Counted from the stretch's first letter, positions 29,130-38,523 are shown. The stretch: DNA of 64,000 nucleotides from Propionimicrobium lymphophilum DSM 4903 (GCF_000423485.1 NZ_AUIB01000006.1:84294-148293), one strand, 5' to 3'. The notes: generated by a model from the sequence alone, not told the origin. Made by a program: numbers and translations.

Positions 29130-30809
29130 ATGAATGCTCTAAAACTTCCTCCCAAGCTTGAAGATAATCAACTTCGGATTATTCCGTTGGGCGGCCTCGG
29201 TGATGTCGGTCGCAACTGCACTTGTTTCGAAATCAACGGCAAAATTTTGATCGTCGATTGTGGTGTCCTCTTCCCCGAAGATCGGCAGCCAGGCGTTGAT
29301 TTGATCTTGCCGGGAATCGACTATCTGAATGAACGCATGGAGGACATCGTTGCGATCGTCCTCACTCACGGCCACGAGGATCACATCGGTGGCGTGCCGT
29401 ACTTGCTGCGCAGGCGTCCTGACATCCCCCTTTATGGCTCCAAGCTGACGCTGGCTCTGGTCGATTCCAAACTGCGTGAACACCGGATCAAAGGGGCCCG
29501 CCCGCACACCATCCGTGAGGGCGACACCGTGCATGTCGACGGTTACGACCTGGAATTTTTGGCCGTCAACCACTCGATTCCGGACGCGCTCGCGGTGCAT
29601 ATCTCCACTGCCGCAGGCACGGTTCTTGTGACCGGCGACTTCAAGATGGATCAGCTCCCGCTCGACGGGCGCATCACGGACCTTCGCGGCTTTGGCCGAC
29701 TAGGCTCAAACGGCGTCGACGTGTTCATGGCCGACTCGACCAACGCAGAGGTGCCCGGCTTCACCCGCAGCGAGCGCGACCTGATGCCGGCGCTGGAGAA
29801 GGTCTTCGCCGAAAGCCGTCAAAAGCTGATCGTTGCCTGTTTCGCCTCGCACGTTCACCGCGTCCAGCAGGTGATGGATTTGGCCGTTGAGCACGGTCGC
29901 AAGGTTGCTTACGTTGGCCGTTCGATGGTCAAGAACATGGGCATCGCGGCCGAGCTCGGCTATCTGAAGGTGCCGGGCGGGACGCTGATCGAGCTAAAAG
30001 ACATCGATAAATATCGCGACGAAGAAGTAGTCGTTATCTGCACCGGTTCGCAGGGCGAGCCGTTGTCCGCGCTGAGCCGAATTGCTAACCGCGAGCACCC
30101 GGTTCTGGAGGTCGGTCCAGGCGATACTGTGCTGCTGGCCAGCTCGCTGATTCCTGGCAACGAGAACGCCGTGTCGAGAGTTATCAATGGGCTCACCAAG
30201 CTTGGCGCGAACGTCGTGCACAAGGGCAACGCGTTCGTGCACGTTTCTGGACACGCCTGCGCTGGCGAGCTGCTTTACGCCTACAACATGGTGCAGCCGA
30301 AGAACGCCATCCCGATTCACGGTGAGCCGCGCCACCTGCACGCTAACGCTCAGCTCGCCATCGCCACCGGCGTGCCGGAGGACAACGTGATTGTTGCCGC
30401 CGACGGTGACGTCGTAGATCTGATCGACGGGAAGATCGTTTCCAGGGGAGAGATCGACGCGTCCTATATCTTCGTGGATGGCTCCACGGTGGGCGACATC
30501 AGCGAGTCGAGCCTCACAGATCGTCTGATCCTGGGCGAGGAGGGCTTCATCTCGGTGGTGGCTGCCGTCGATTTGCGCACGAGTTCGATAGTCGCGGGGC
30601 CAGACGTCTCGGCTCGAGGCTTCATCGAGGACTCGCACGTCTTCGACGAGGTCACCGAGCAGATTCGTGAAGGCATCCAGGACGCCCTCGACAAGGGCCA
30701 AGACGACACGTTCCGACTGCAGCAGATCGCCAGGAGAATCATTGGCAAGTGGGTTTCGCGTACTTACAGGCGTCGCCCTATGATTGTGCCGGTGGTTATC
30801 GCAATTTAG
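29130..30809 (+). CDS. rnj: Ribonuclease J
   Basis: The 559-aa metallo-beta-lactamase/beta-CASP enzyme processes and degrades RNA, with 5'-3' exo and endo activity. The zinc-binding motif THGHEDHIGG and the later VTGDFKMD and HVSGHA motifs are present. The C-terminal part has the RNase J dimerisation region. Three alternative in-frame starts (29124 GTG, 29127 TTG, 29130 ATG) lie within seven bases; the ATG fits a leaderless transcript from the TAGAAT box. It stands alone between the GNAT gene and rpmB. Confidence 0.95.
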   Translation: MNALKLPPKLEDNQLRIIPLGGLGDVGRNCTCFEINGKILIVDCGVLFPEDRQPGVDLILPGIDYLNERMEDIVAIVLTHGHEDHIGGVPYLLRRRPDIPLYGSKLTLALVDSKLREHRIKGARPHTIREGDTVHVDGYDLEFLAVNHSIPDALAVHISTAAGTVLVTGDFKMDQLPLDGRITDLRGFGRLGSNGVDVFMADSTNAEVPGFTRSERDLMPALEKVFAESRQKLIVACFASHVHRVQQVMDLAVEHGRKVAYVGRSMVKNMGIAAELGYLKVPGGTLIELKDIDKYRDEEVVVICTGSQGEPLSALSRIANREHPVLEVGPGDTVLLASSLIPGNENAVSRVINGLTKLGANVVHKGNAFVHVSGHACAGELLYAYNMVQPKNAIPIHGEPRHLHANAQLAIATGVPEDNVIVAADGDVVDLIDGKIVSRGEIDASYIFVDGSTVGDISESSLTDRLILGEEGFISVVAAVDLRTSSIVAGPDVSARGFIEDSHVFDEVTEQIREGIQDALDKGQDDTFRLQQIARRIIGKWVSRTYRRRPMIVPVVIAI

Positions 30810-30909
30810 TGTTGCGCGAGTTTTGCGTGAGCGCGCGATGCTGGATATGCTAGCCAGGTTGCGTCTTTAGGGGCGCCTCTAACTATCAATCGCTGCAAGG
30901 AGTGTTCCC

Positions 30910-31095
30910 ATGGCTGCCAGGTGTGAAATCTGCGGTAAGGGCCCGAGCTTTGGCCACAATGTGCCTTGGTCGAAGAAGAAGACGCCGCGGCGCTGGAACC
31001 CGAACATCCAGCGTGTACGTGCGGTTGTCAACGGCACCCACAAGCGTCTGAACGCCTGCACTGGCTGCATCAAGGCCGGTCGCGTCACGCGCTAA
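30910..31095 (+). CDS. rpmB: 50S ribosomal protein L28, zinc-binding form
   Basis: The protein is 61 aa and has two CxxC pairs (CEIC near the start, CTGC near residue 50), the zinc-binding C+ form of L28. Organisms with this form often also have a zinc-free copy expressed in zinc limitation; none is in this window. AAGGAG lies seven bases before the ATG. A terminator follows. Confidence 0.95.
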   Translation: MAARCEICGKGPSFGHNVPWSKKKTPRRWNPNIQRVRAVVNGTHKRLNACTGCIKAGRVTR

Positions 31096-31108
31096 TTTTA
31101 AGCATTTG

Positions 31109-31138
31109 AAGGCCCATCCCTTTTGGGGTGGGCCTTTT
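31109..31138 (+). terminator. Rho-independent terminator after rpmB
   Basis: AAGGCCCA-TCCCTTTTGGGG-TGGGCCTTTT forms a strong GC-rich hairpin with a T run 14 bases past the rpmB stop. Confidence 0.9.
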
Positions 31139-31177
31139 GCTGTGCAGGAGACGTTAAAAATTGTCGGTGGGGCTGGC

Positions 31178-31183
31178 TAAAGT
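31178..31183 (+). promoter_or_regulatory. -10 box of a probable leaderless transcript (recG)
   Basis: TAAAGT ends seven bases before the recG GTG start and no ribosome-binding site is present. Confidence 0.4.
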
Positions 31184-31190
31184 TTAAGAC

Positions 31191-33404
31191 GTGCAATCAG
31201 ATTATCGACTGTCGACGTTTAGGCGCTTCGCGGAGCCGCTTAGCGAGGTGCTAGGCGGCAAGACTGCCAAGCCGTTGGCTAGCCTGGGGCTGGAGACGGT
31301 CGGTGATTTGCTGCGCCATTTTCCTAGGCGCTATTTATCGGGCACGCAGGTTACCGATCTTTCGAAGGTGATTCCAGGTGAAGAGGTTGCGTTGGTGGCC
31401 AGGGCCTCGAATATGCAGAAGTATGTCGACGGTCAGCGTTCGTATTTCCAGGACGAGATTGCTTCCCAAACCGGCACGAGGGCAAGGTCCTCCGCTAGAA
31501 AGGGGCGCATGAGTGGCACACTGCTGGGCGGTTCCGGCGAAATGTCTGTGACGTTTTTCGGTCGCGAATACATGCTGGACTATTGGCATAAAGAACTGGT
31601 CGGTGGAAAGACGGGGATTTTCGTCGGCAAAGTCGGCATCTGGCAGAACCGTCCGCAGATGACCAACCCGCAGTTCATCATGCTGGATTCGGCGGGTAAG
31701 CCGATTGGCAAGGGCAAACAAGACAAAATTCGGTTGGTTAATAGGGTCCAGCGTTCCAGCTTTGTCGGCATCTACCCGGCCACCAAATCGGCCAGCACTT
31801 GGCTGATCGCGGACGCTGTCGAGGCTTTGCTCGAACTTCTTGTGGATTTGGAGGATCCGCTGCCGGCCGGGCTCAGAAAAGAGCTCGGGTTGATGGAAAT
31901 TAACGAGGCAATCAATCAGATCCATCGTCCGGAGAATCTGGACGAAAACGACGACGCAAGGTATCGGCTGAAGTTCGACGAGGCCCTCGCGCTGCAGGTC
32001 GCCATGGCGGATAGACGTGCCGCCACTCGCGCCAACGAGGCTGCGCCAATTCAGTTGAAAGACGACGGGTTACTGGCCAAGTTCGATTCTCAATTGCCCT
32101 TTGAGCTGACCGGGGGGCAGCAGAAGGTTGGTGAAGAGATATTCGTGGACATGGCCAAGCCAGCTCCCATGCAGCGGCTGCTGCAAGGCGAGGTGGGTTC
32201 GGGCAAGACGGTCGTTGCGCTGCGTGCCATGCTCGCCGCGCTTGACGCTGGCAAACAGGCCGTTCTGATGGCCCCAACGGAGGTGCTCGCCACCCAACAT
32301 GCGGAGTCGATGTCGAAGCTTTTAGGCTCGCTCGGCCTTGATGTGGAGTTACTTACCGGTTCGATGGCAGGTTCGCAGGCGAAGACCGTGAGGTCGCGCA
32401 TTGCGTCCGGACAGGCCCGGATAGTCGTCGGCACCCATGCGCTGATTTCCGCAGCAACCGAATTCCAAGACCTCGGCCTGGTGGTCATCGATGAGCAACA
32501 TCGCTTCGGGGTTGCTCAGCGTGAAGCCCTGCAGCGCAAGGTGGGTCTTTGGCCGCACACGTTGGTGCTAACTGCAACCCCAATTCCGAGGTCTATCGCC
32601 ATGACGATCTTCGGCGATCTGGAGGTCTCGACTCTTCGGCAGTTGCCTGCTGGACGTCAAGAAATTCAGACAACCGTTGTGAACAGGGCGCAGAATCCGG
32701 GATGGGTGCCGAGGGTTTGGCAGCGGGTGCGCGAGGAAATCGAGAAGGGCCGTCAGGCATTCGTCGTCTGCCCGAGAATCTCCTCGACTGATGACGAATT
32801 GCCAACCGATTCCGAGGCTTCGCTCAGCGCGGCCGTCGAAGACGTCTTCGACGAATTATCCGCCGGCCCGCTTGCCGGTTTGCGGTTGGCCAAACTGCAC
32901 GGGCGAATGCCTGCGGAGAAGAAGGCCACGGTGATGGCCGATTTCGCTGCCGGGAACCTGGATGTGTTGATTTCAACCACGGTCATCGAGGTCGGCGTCG
33001 ACGTGCCTAATGCCTCCGCGATGATCATCATCGATGCGGACAGGTTCGGCGTCGCCCAGCTTCATCAGCTTCGTGGTCGCATCGGGCGTGGCGGTTACGC
33101 GGGGCTTTGCCTGCTGTTGACGAATTCGGCTCCGGACAGCCCATCCTTGGAGAGACTCAACTGGGTTAGTGCCACCAGGGACGGCTTCCAGCTAGCCGAA
33201 TACGATCTTGAGGTTCGTCGTGAGGGCAACATCATGGGGCCGGAACAATCCGGCGGCAGATCCGCGCTGCGGCTTCTTCGTGTCGTGACTGATTCCGATC
33301 TGATCGAGCGCAGCCGCGAGGTAGCCGAAAAGATTGAGGAGCTGGAAGATTTCGCTGATCTGCGTCACGATATGGCGCTTTCGATCGAAAGCCAGGACGC
33401 CTGA
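31191..33404 (+). CDS. recG: ATP-dependent DNA helicase RecG
   Basis: The 737-aa helicase reverses stalled forks and processes Holliday junctions. An N-terminal OB-fold wedge domain (about 60-200) precedes the helicase core with Walker A GEVGSGKT, motif II DEQHRFG and the TATPIPR motif. The C-terminal helicase domain has QLRGRIGRG. The gene starts with GTG, apparently without a ribosome-binding site. A basic insert around residues 90-110 (GTRARSSARKGR) interrupts the wedge domain and is also seen in some actinobacterial RecG. A shared terminator follows. Confidence 0.95.
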   Translation: MQSDYRLSTFRRFAEPLSEVLGGKTAKPLASLGLETVGDLLRHFPRRYLSGTQVTDLSKVIPGEEVALVARASNMQKYVDGQRSYFQDEIASQTGTRARSSARKGRMSGTLLGGSGEMSVTFFGREYMLDYWHKELVGGKTGIFVGKVGIWQNRPQMTNPQFIMLDSAGKPIGKGKQDKIRLVNRVQRSSFVGIYPATKSASTWLIADAVEALLELLVDLEDPLPAGLRKELGLMEINEAINQIHRPENLDENDDARYRLKFDEALALQVAMADRRAATRANEAAPIQLKDDGLLAKFDSQLPFELTGGQQKVGEEIFVDMAKPAPMQRLLQGEVGSGKTVVALRAMLAALDAGKQAVLMAPTEVLATQHAESMSKLLGSLGLDVELLTGSMAGSQAKTVRSRIASGQARIVVGTHALISAATEFQDLGLVVIDEQHRFGVAQREALQRKVGLWPHTLVLTATPIPRSIAMTIFGDLEVSTLRQLPAGRQEIQTTVVNRAQNPGWVPRVWQRVREEIEKGRQAFVVCPRISSTDDELPTDSEASLSAAVEDVFDELSAGPLAGLRLAKLHGRMPAEKKATVMADFAAGNLDVLISTTVIEVGVDVPNASAMIIIDADRFGVAQLHQLRGRIGRGGYAGLCLLLTNSAPDSPSLERLNWVSATRDGFQLAEYDLEVRREGNIMGPEQSGGRSALRLLRVVTDSDLIERSREVAEKIEELEDFADLRHDMALSIESQDA

Positions 33405-33414
33405 TTTTGGGCTC

Positions 33415-33457
33415 AAAAAAATTGCCGGTTGGCGCCGTTGCCAACCGGCAATTGATG
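33415..33457. terminator. Bidirectional terminator between recG and the convergent gene
   Basis: A perfect 13-bp stem (33421-33433 with 33440-33452, ATTGCCGGTTGGC) has a six-base loop. Six A precede it, giving a T run on the minus strand, and GGTTTTTA lies shortly after on the plus strand. Confidence 0.85.
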
Positions 33458-33461
33458 GTTT

Positions 33462-33881
33462 TTATTCGGCGGGTTCTTCGCCGAATGTGAAGGTGCGTCC
33501 GGAGATCTCTTTGGCAGGGGTGACTCGAACGTAGTTCGGCTTAACCGTCGGAACCCAAGGCAGCAGAGGCAGCTTGTCGAGCAGCTTCAACTCGACCTCA
33601 TCGGTCACGACCTCGCCGCGGCCGTCAACAATGACACTCCAACCGGTCTCCTCCGTCCAGCCGTCGGCCTCGAAGCAGACGTGGCTGTTAGTGGCCAGCG
33701 CGTCGAGCTTGCTGCCCGCAGCGCTGCGGAAAACGATTGATTCGCCGTCGACGGCGTAGTTGATCGGGAAAATCTCGGGCGTGCCGTCCTGATCGATGAC
33801 GGCGAGACGACCCAGAGACTGGGATGCAAGGTAACCCCAGCAGGATGCTTCGGGGATTATCGATACGGGAGATTCAGTCAT
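33462..33881 (-). CDS. Pyridoxamine 5'-phosphate oxidase-like flavin/F420-binding protein
   Basis: The 139-aa product has the split-barrel fold of PNPOx-related proteins: LGRLAVID, then PINYAVDGESIVFRSAAGSKL, and VCFEADGWTEETGWSVIVDGRGEVV. Such small actinobacterial proteins bind FMN, F420 or haem. Cofactor and substrate cannot be decided. It stands alone, convergent with recG. Confidence 0.8.
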   Translation of the reverse strand: MTESPVSIIPEASCWGYLASQSLGRLAVIDQDGTPEIFPINYAVDGESIVFRSAAGSKLDALATNSHVCFEADGWTEETGWSVIVDGRGEVVTDEVELKLLDKLPLLPWVPTVKPNYVRVTPAKEISGRTFTFGEEPAE

Positions 33882-33922
33882 GGTTTAATCATCTCTCATT
33901 TTTGCCTGGTTTGTTAGCCAGA

Positions 33923-33928
33923 TAGCCT
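33923..33928 (+). promoter_or_regulatory. -10 box of a probable leaderless transcript (rsmD)
   Basis: TAGCCT ends six bases before the GTG at 33935, with no ribosome-binding site between. Confidence 0.4.
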
Positions 33929-33934
33929 ACTTAT

Positions 33935-34507
33935 GTGAGCAGAATTATTGCCGGTGCTGCGAAGGGTGTCAGACTCAAGGCTCCCGCCGGGGCTAATACC
34001 CGTCCGACCACCGATATAACTCGCGAGGCATTTTTTAACTCGTTGGCCACCTGGTTCGACTGTGCGGGCGTCGAAACTTCTCAGCAGATGGCAGGCGTGG
34101 CCATGCTCGACCTGTATGCGGGCAGCGGGGCCATCGGTCTGGAGGCGGTCAGCAGGGGAGCGGACGCGACTCTCGTAGAGAAAGCCAGGCCGGCATCGGC
34201 CGTCATCGCGGAGAACATGCGCTTGGCCCGTCTAAAAGCTGCCCTCGTCACCTGCTCCGTCGAGTCTTATCTGGCCGGTCAACCGAAATCCTTCGACCTG
34301 GTCTGGCTGGATCCGCCCTATGATGTCACCACGGCACGAATCAACGAGTTGGTGGCTAAACTGACTAGAGGCTGGTTGACGCAAGACGCGCTGGTGGTCA
34401 TTGAAAGGTCCGTTCGCGACGAGCCCCCCACCTGGCCTAGTGAATACGACGAGGTGTGGGATAAGCGCTACGGCGAAACTGCGCTGTACTACGCCAGGTT
34501 TAGTTAG
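33935..34507 (+). CDS. rsmD: 16S rRNA (guanine(966)-N2)-methyltransferase
   Basis: The 190-aa S-adenosylmethionine-dependent enzyme methylates G966 of 16S rRNA. The SAM-binding LDLYAGSGAIGLEA motif and the catalytic DPPYD motif are present, as is the typical opening RIIAGAAKG. The start is a GTG. coaD follows after six bases; rsmD-coaD is a common actinobacterial and wider pairing. Confidence 0.95.
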   Translation: MSRIIAGAAKGVRLKAPAGANTRPTTDITREAFFNSLATWFDCAGVETSQQMAGVAMLDLYAGSGAIGLEAVSRGADATLVEKARPASAVIAENMRLARLKAALVTCSVESYLAGQPKSFDLVWLDPPYDVTTARINELVAKLTRGWLTQDALVVIERSVRDEPPTWPSEYDEVWDKRYGETALYYARFS

Positions 34508-34513
34508 GAAGCT

Positions 34514-34996
34514 ATGGAAAAGTCAGTGATTGCTGTGGTTCCGGGGTCTTTCGACCCGATCACGCTAGGCCACCTGGACATCATTAATCGTGCCGCTGAC
34601 GTGTTTAACGAGGTCATCGTCGCGGTCGGGCGCAACACCACTAAGAACTACATGTTTGAGCCGAACAAGCGTTTTGAATTGGTTTGCGACGCTGTCAGCG
34701 GAATCAAGAATGTTCGCGCAGCGAGCATCGGGGGTTTGTTGATCGATTTTTGCCGCGAAAATGGGGCCTCCGTCATCGTCAAGGGTGTGCGCTTTGGCTC
34801 GGATTTCGACTACGAACTTCAGATGGCGCAGATGAACCGCGCGCTGGGTGGGATCGAAACGGTGCTGCTGCCGGCAGGACGCGAATTCGGCACGGTCTCC
34901 AGCTCAATCCTGCGCGAGGTCGCTCACAATGGGGGAGATATCAGCCAGTTCGTGACGCCAGCAGTGAACCAGGCGGTTCTTGAGCGCCTTTCTTAA
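34514..34996 (+). CDS. coaD: Pantetheine-phosphate adenylyltransferase
   Basis: The 160-aa enzyme makes dephospho-CoA from 4'-phosphopantetheine and ATP. The nucleotidyltransferase motifs PGSFDPITLGHLD (with the T/HxGH-type signature) and TVSSSILREVA are intact. Length is normal. AGGAAG lies before the ATG. Confidence 0.97.
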   Translation: MEKSVIAVVPGSFDPITLGHLDIINRAADVFNEVIVAVGRNTTKNYMFEPNKRFELVCDAVSGIKNVRAASIGGLLIDFCRENGASVIVKGVRFGSDFDYELQMAQMNRALGGIETVLLPAGREFGTVSSSILREVAHNGGDISQFVTPAVNQAVLERLS

Positions 34997-35047
34997 AGTT
35001 TTAGCGCTTGTCTGAATATTTTGTTCCGATGTGCTTGGCTAGCTGAC

Positions 35048-35551
35048 ATGAGAGATCCATATGAAGGTATTCCCGCACCAGCGAAGCTGAACGTCACAAG
35101 CAAGGACTTCGAGGACGGTGCGCCGTTACCCGTAGATACCACCGCCAGCGAGGGCGGCAAGAACATCTCTCCGCAGCTTTCCTGGAGCGACGTGCCTAAG
35201 GGCACGAAGGTTTTCTACGTCCACTGCTACGACCCCGACGCGCCAACTCCGTCCGGTTACTGGCACTGGTCGCTGGTCAACATTCCTGCATATGTGAACA
35301 GCTTAGACCGGGACGCGGCGAAGAACCCGCCGGCAGGCGCCATCACGCTGAGGAACGACAACGGGCAGCGGGAGTACATGGGCGCAGCCCCGCCAGCCGG
35401 CCACGGCCCGCACCGCTACTTTTTCACGGTCTATGCCCTCGACGCTCCGCTAGATATCAACGAGAGCACCACCGCCACTACCGCATCTTTCATGGCGAGG
35501 ATGCACACGTTGGCTCGCGGCAGCGTTGTTGGCACATTTGAAAACAAGTAA
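35048..35551 (+). CDS. YbhB/YbcL family PEBP-like protein
   Basis: The 167-aa protein belongs to the phosphatidylethanolamine-binding/Raf kinase inhibitor family. The anion-pocket residues lie in CYDPDAP and in SGYWHWSLVNIP, and the later GHGPHRYFFTVYAL motif is present. The open frame begins at 35021, but the ATG at 35048 starts the conserved protein. The role of bacterial members is unclear. No signal peptide is seen. Confidence 0.85.
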   Translation: MRDPYEGIPAPAKLNVTSKDFEDGAPLPVDTTASEGGKNISPQLSWSDVPKGTKVFYVHCYDPDAPTPSGYWHWSLVNIPAYVNSLDRDAAKNPPAGAITLRNDNGQREYMGAAPPAGHGPHRYFFTVYALDAPLDINESTTATTASFMARMHTLARGSVVGTFENK

Positions 35552-35632
35552 TTTAACAAGGCTTCGTAGCGGCTGATATAGTCGCTCGACGCATTAGTTT
35601 TAGCTACACGCCACCAGTTGCGGTTAATAATT

Positions 35633-35661
35633 TTGACCCAAAATGGTTGTCGCGTTATGCT
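35633..35661 (+). promoter_or_regulatory. Promoter of rplM-rpsI
   Basis: TTGACC (35633-35638) and TATGCT (35656-35661) are 17 bases apart, the best consensus-like promoter seen in the window. It would give a leader of about 65-70 bases before rplM. Confidence 0.7.
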
Positions 35662-35735
35662 AGAGCGCTGTTGCACGCTAGCCGCGTGCCGATGTGAAAT
35701 TGAACTTATTATCTAGTGGAAGAGGGCTCGCGACC

Positions 35736-36179
35736 GTGCCTACATACAGCCCAAAGCCTGGTGACTTGACCAGGAACTGGCTCGTCATTGACGCTGAGGA
35801 CGTTGTCCTCGGCCGGTTGGCGACCACTGTTGCCAATTTGCTCCGCGGCAAGCACAAGCCGACTTTTGCGCCGCACATGGACGGCGGCGACTTTGTCGTC
35901 GTTATCAACGCTGGCAAGGTGTCGCTTTCTGGCAAGAAAGCTGAAGAAGATTTGCGTTACTCAGTTACCGGTGCTCCTGGTGGCATGAAGGTTGCTACCG
36001 CTGGCGAATTGCGTGCCAAGGACCCGCGCAAACTGGTTGAGCGCGCTGTTTGGGGCATGATGCCGAAGAACAAGCTGAGCCGTCGCCAGATGGGCAAGCT
36101 GAAGGTTTACGCAGGCGCGGAGCACCCGCACGCCGCACAGAAGCCTCAGCCGTACGAGATTAAGCAGGTCGCGCAGTAG
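35736..36179 (+). CDS. rplM: 50S ribosomal protein L13
   Basis: L13 here is 147 aa, the normal length, starting at the GTG at 35736 ([10 protein letters not shown]). The open frame is 14 codons longer upstream, but those residues are not part of L13. Conserved VLGRLAT and [13 protein letters not shown] segments are present. rpsI follows after 21 bases, the usual pair. Confidence 0.96.
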   Translation: MPTYSPKPGDLTRNWLVIDAEDVVLGRLATTVANLLRGKHKPTFAPHMDGGDFVVVINAGKVSLSGKKAEEDLRYSVTGAPGGMKVATAGELRAKDPRKLVERAVWGMMPKNKLSRRQMGKLKVYAGAEHPHAAQKPQPYEIKQVAQ

Positions 36180-36200
36180 GCGCGAAGGTAAGGACGTACT

Positions 36201-36731
36201 GTGACCGAAACGCAGACTGAAGACCTCTCAGTAGAGGCCACCGGAACCGAAGGTTTCGTTGACGAAAATGACCGTAACATTGCTTACCGCTCGGATTCGG
36301 CCCCGCAGACAGCTGTCGCTGGCGCCGACCGTTCCGCTGTGATCGCTCCAGGTCACGGCACCGGCAGGCGCAAGCAGGCTGTTGCTCGCGTTCGCCTGAT
36401 CCCCGGCACCGGTAACTTCACCATTAACGGGCGTACCCTCGAGGACGTTTTCCCCGACAAGCTGCACCAGCAGACCGTCAAGGAGCCGCTGGTTGCTCTC
36501 GGTGTCGAGGACGCATACGACGTCGTCGTTCGCATTAACGGTGGCGGCATCACCGGTCAGGCTGGCGCACTCCGCCTGGGCATCGCCCGTGCGCTGAACC
36601 AGATCGACCGCGACGCCAACCGTCCGGCCCTGAAGAAGGCCGGTCTGCTGACCCGCGACGCACGTAAGAAGGAGCGCAAGAAGGCTGGTCTGAAGAAGGC
36701 CCGTAAGGCTCCGCAATACTCGAAGCGTTAA
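36201..36731 (+). CDS. rpsI: 30S ribosomal protein S9
   Basis: The 176-aa protein has an N-terminal extension of about 50 acidic and polar residues before the S9 core ([12 protein letters not shown]), as is common in actinobacteria. The C-terminal tail ends in the invariant SKR that reaches the ribosomal P site. The start is a GTG with AAGGACG upstream. Confidence 0.96.
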   Translation: MTETQTEDLSVEATGTEGFVDENDRNIAYRSDSAPQTAVAGADRSAVIAPGHGTGRRKQAVARVRLIPGTGNFTINGRTLEDVFPDKLHQQTVKEPLVALGVEDAYDVVVRINGGGITGQAGALRLGIARALNQIDRDANRPALKKAGLLTRDARKKERKKAGLKKARKAPQYSKR

Positions 36732-36744
36732 GACTTCAAAAATA

Positions 36745-36780
36745 TGCCGTCGTCCCTTCCGGGCGGCGGCATTTTTTTTG
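36745..36780 (+). terminator. Rho-independent terminator after rpsI
   Basis: ATGCCGTCGTCCC pairs with GGGCGGCGGCAT (one bulged T), followed directly by a run of T. Confidence 0.9.
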
Positions 36781-36877
36781 GGACCTTTGGCAATAATCGT
36801 TGTTATTTGGCGCTCGTTACGAGATTTAGCATGGGTCTTGTTGTACATTTTTCTTTGCGAAATTGAGAGGACGCGAT

Positions 36878-37606
36878 ATGCAAACAGAGATTCAACAGCC
36901 CGCCTGGTCGCTGAGCAGAAGGCTCGGTGCGTGGGGAGTGCATTTCTTCACCATGAGCGGCCTAATCTGGGCTGTCCTTGCCATCGGCGCGTTAAATGCT
37001 GGCCATCTGAAGCTGATGTGGCTCTGGTTGGGCATCTCTCTGGTCGTCGACTCGATTGACGGCCCGATGTCTCGAAAGATCCGGGTCACCGAGGTCTATC
37101 CCTGGTTTTCCGGTGCGATGGTGGACAACATCGTAGACTACATGACTTGGACCCTCATTCCCGCGCTTTTCATCGCTGCCCAGGTGCCGCTCGGCACTAA
37201 GCCCCTGGTCTATGTCGCCCTTGCGATGATCCTGATGTCCTCGATGTTCTGCTACGCAAACACAAAGATGAAATCGAGCGACTGGTATTTCGTCGGTTTC
37301 CCGGCGGCCTGGAACGTGATCGCCGTCGTCATGTGGATTTTCCAGACGCAGGTCGCCCTCAACTGGGTCGTGATTGTGGTCTTTAGCGTGCTGGCGGTCA
37401 TTCCTTGGCAGTGGGTGCACCCGTTTAGGGTTCGCAAGTTGCGGTCGGTCACGGCCACATGCGCGTGCATTTGGGTCGCGGCTACGGCCTTTATGGTGGC
37501 TCTTCAGCCTGTTCACCCCTGGTGGCTCGTCGCTATCTGGTTGGTTGCCGGTCTTTGGATCATCCTCGTCGGCGCGTTGAAGAGCTTCACATCGTTTCTG
37601 GACTGA
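36878..37606 (+). CDS. CDP-alcohol phosphatidyltransferase, phosphatidylcholine-synthase-like
   Basis: The 242-aa membrane enzyme has about seven helices and the CDP-alcohol phosphotransferase signature, here DSIDGPMSRK followed by GAMVDNIVDY. The 12-residue gap between the arginine and the glycine, and the IRVTEVYPWFSG wording, fit phosphatidylcholine synthase (Pcs), which condenses choline with CDP-diacylglycerol. Two motif positions differ from proteobacterial Pcs as I recall it (DS for DG, SR for AR). The ATG at 36878 has GAGAGGA upstream. Its end overlaps the convergent gene by 20 bases. Another head group is possible. Confidence 0.75.
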   Translation: MQTEIQQPAWSLSRRLGAWGVHFFTMSGLIWAVLAIGALNAGHLKLMWLWLGISLVVDSIDGPMSRKIRVTEVYPWFSGAMVDNIVDYMTWTLIPALFIAAQVPLGTKPLVYVALAMILMSSMFCYANTKMKSSDWYFVGFPAAWNVIAVVMWIFQTQVALNWVVIVVFSVLAVIPWQWVHPFRVRKLRSVTATCACIWVAATAFMVALQPVHPWWLVAIWLVAGLWIILVGALKSFTSFLD

Positions 37607-38468
37607 CCCGACGAAGGTTGTTGGAGACCCGCTTGTCCATCCAGGCCTTCGTTCCCTCGAGCAGGATGGTGCTTGCGATGAGCAACGCGATGACGACGAT
37701 GACGATCGGCGGATAATGCTTTCCGTTCAACGCGAAGTAGACGTATGGCGCGGTGAAGGTGACGACAGTCGTCACCATCCCTGCAAGACGCATCAGGAAT
37801 TTTTTCGCGGTGAACATCGTTAAGATGCCCCAGGTGTAGGGGATTGCCGTGCCCAGATCGATGGCCCACAGCGCCCATAGGGAGCCCTCGAATTGTTCGA
37901 CGAAGGAAACCGGTAGCACCCTGAGGGCTGAATAAACCAGCACCACCACGTAGGCCCAGAACTTAAAGTTTGTCGCTATCCGTACTAATGTCGAGCGTCG
38001 GATAAGCCGGATTCCTTGGTTAGTTAGCTCTCTTTCGTGCCTTGCCGAGACTAACAACCCGTCCTGCCCGTCGAGCACTCGATGCAGCAGGTCAAGATCA
38101 TCCGTGCCTGCTTGTTTGAGCAGGTGATCGAGGAAAATTCTGGGGGCGATTCCCACTGGGGTTACTAGTCGGCCATTGACTTGCTGCTTTGGGCCGAGCT
38201 CACTAAGCGGCCATTTCTTTCGCCATTGTTCGATTTGGGCGTCGTTCATAGGCGCCAGCCAAAGCCGTTCCCTTTTCCTGAAGGAATCTCTCATCAGCGC
38301 GCAAAAATCTGCGTATTCGCCTTCCGTTTCCGGCACCCTCATTTTGGGCAACTCCCGGATGTGCCAATCGCGAAGGTCGCCCAGTCGGTCGATTCCGGCA
38401 GCGTTTTTTACCGCTTCTGGCCACAGCTCGAATGAGGTGCCCGCTGAGGGACTTAGCGAAAGTTTCAC
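37587..38468 (-). CDS. Hypothetical membrane protein
   Basis: The 293-aa product has a soluble, charged N-terminal half (about 165 residues) and a C-terminal half with about four or five membrane helices. I recognise no family. Its soluble part has many Trp and Arg residues (DLRDWHIRELPKMR) and no catalytic motif. It overlaps tail to tail with the Pcs-like gene by 20 bases. It could act with that enzyme in the membrane, but only the position suggests this. Confidence 0.6.
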   Translation of the reverse strand: MKLSLSPSAGTSFELWPEAVKNAAGIDRLGDLRDWHIRELPKMRVPETEGEYADFCALMRDSFRKRERLWLAPMNDAQIEQWRKKWPLSELGPKQQVNGRLVTPVGIAPRIFLDHLLKQAGTDDLDLLHRVLDGQDGLLVSARHERELTNQGIRLIRRSTLVRIATNFKFWAYVVVLVYSALRVLPVSFVEQFEGSLWALWAIDLGTAIPYTWGILTMFTAKKFLMRLAGMVTTVVTFTAPYVYFALNGKHYPPIVIVVIALLIASTILLEGTKAWMDKRVSNNLRRVSPETM

Positions 38469-38517
38469 CCGATTAACCTACCTGTTAGTTAGCTATCTAG
38501 CGCATGGGGAATCGCCG

Positions 38518-38523
38518 TATGCT
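38518..38523 (+). promoter_or_regulatory. -10 box of a probable leaderless transcript (thiamine-binding protein)
   Basis: TATGCT ends six bases before the ATG at 38530; no ribosome-binding site. Confidence 0.45.
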
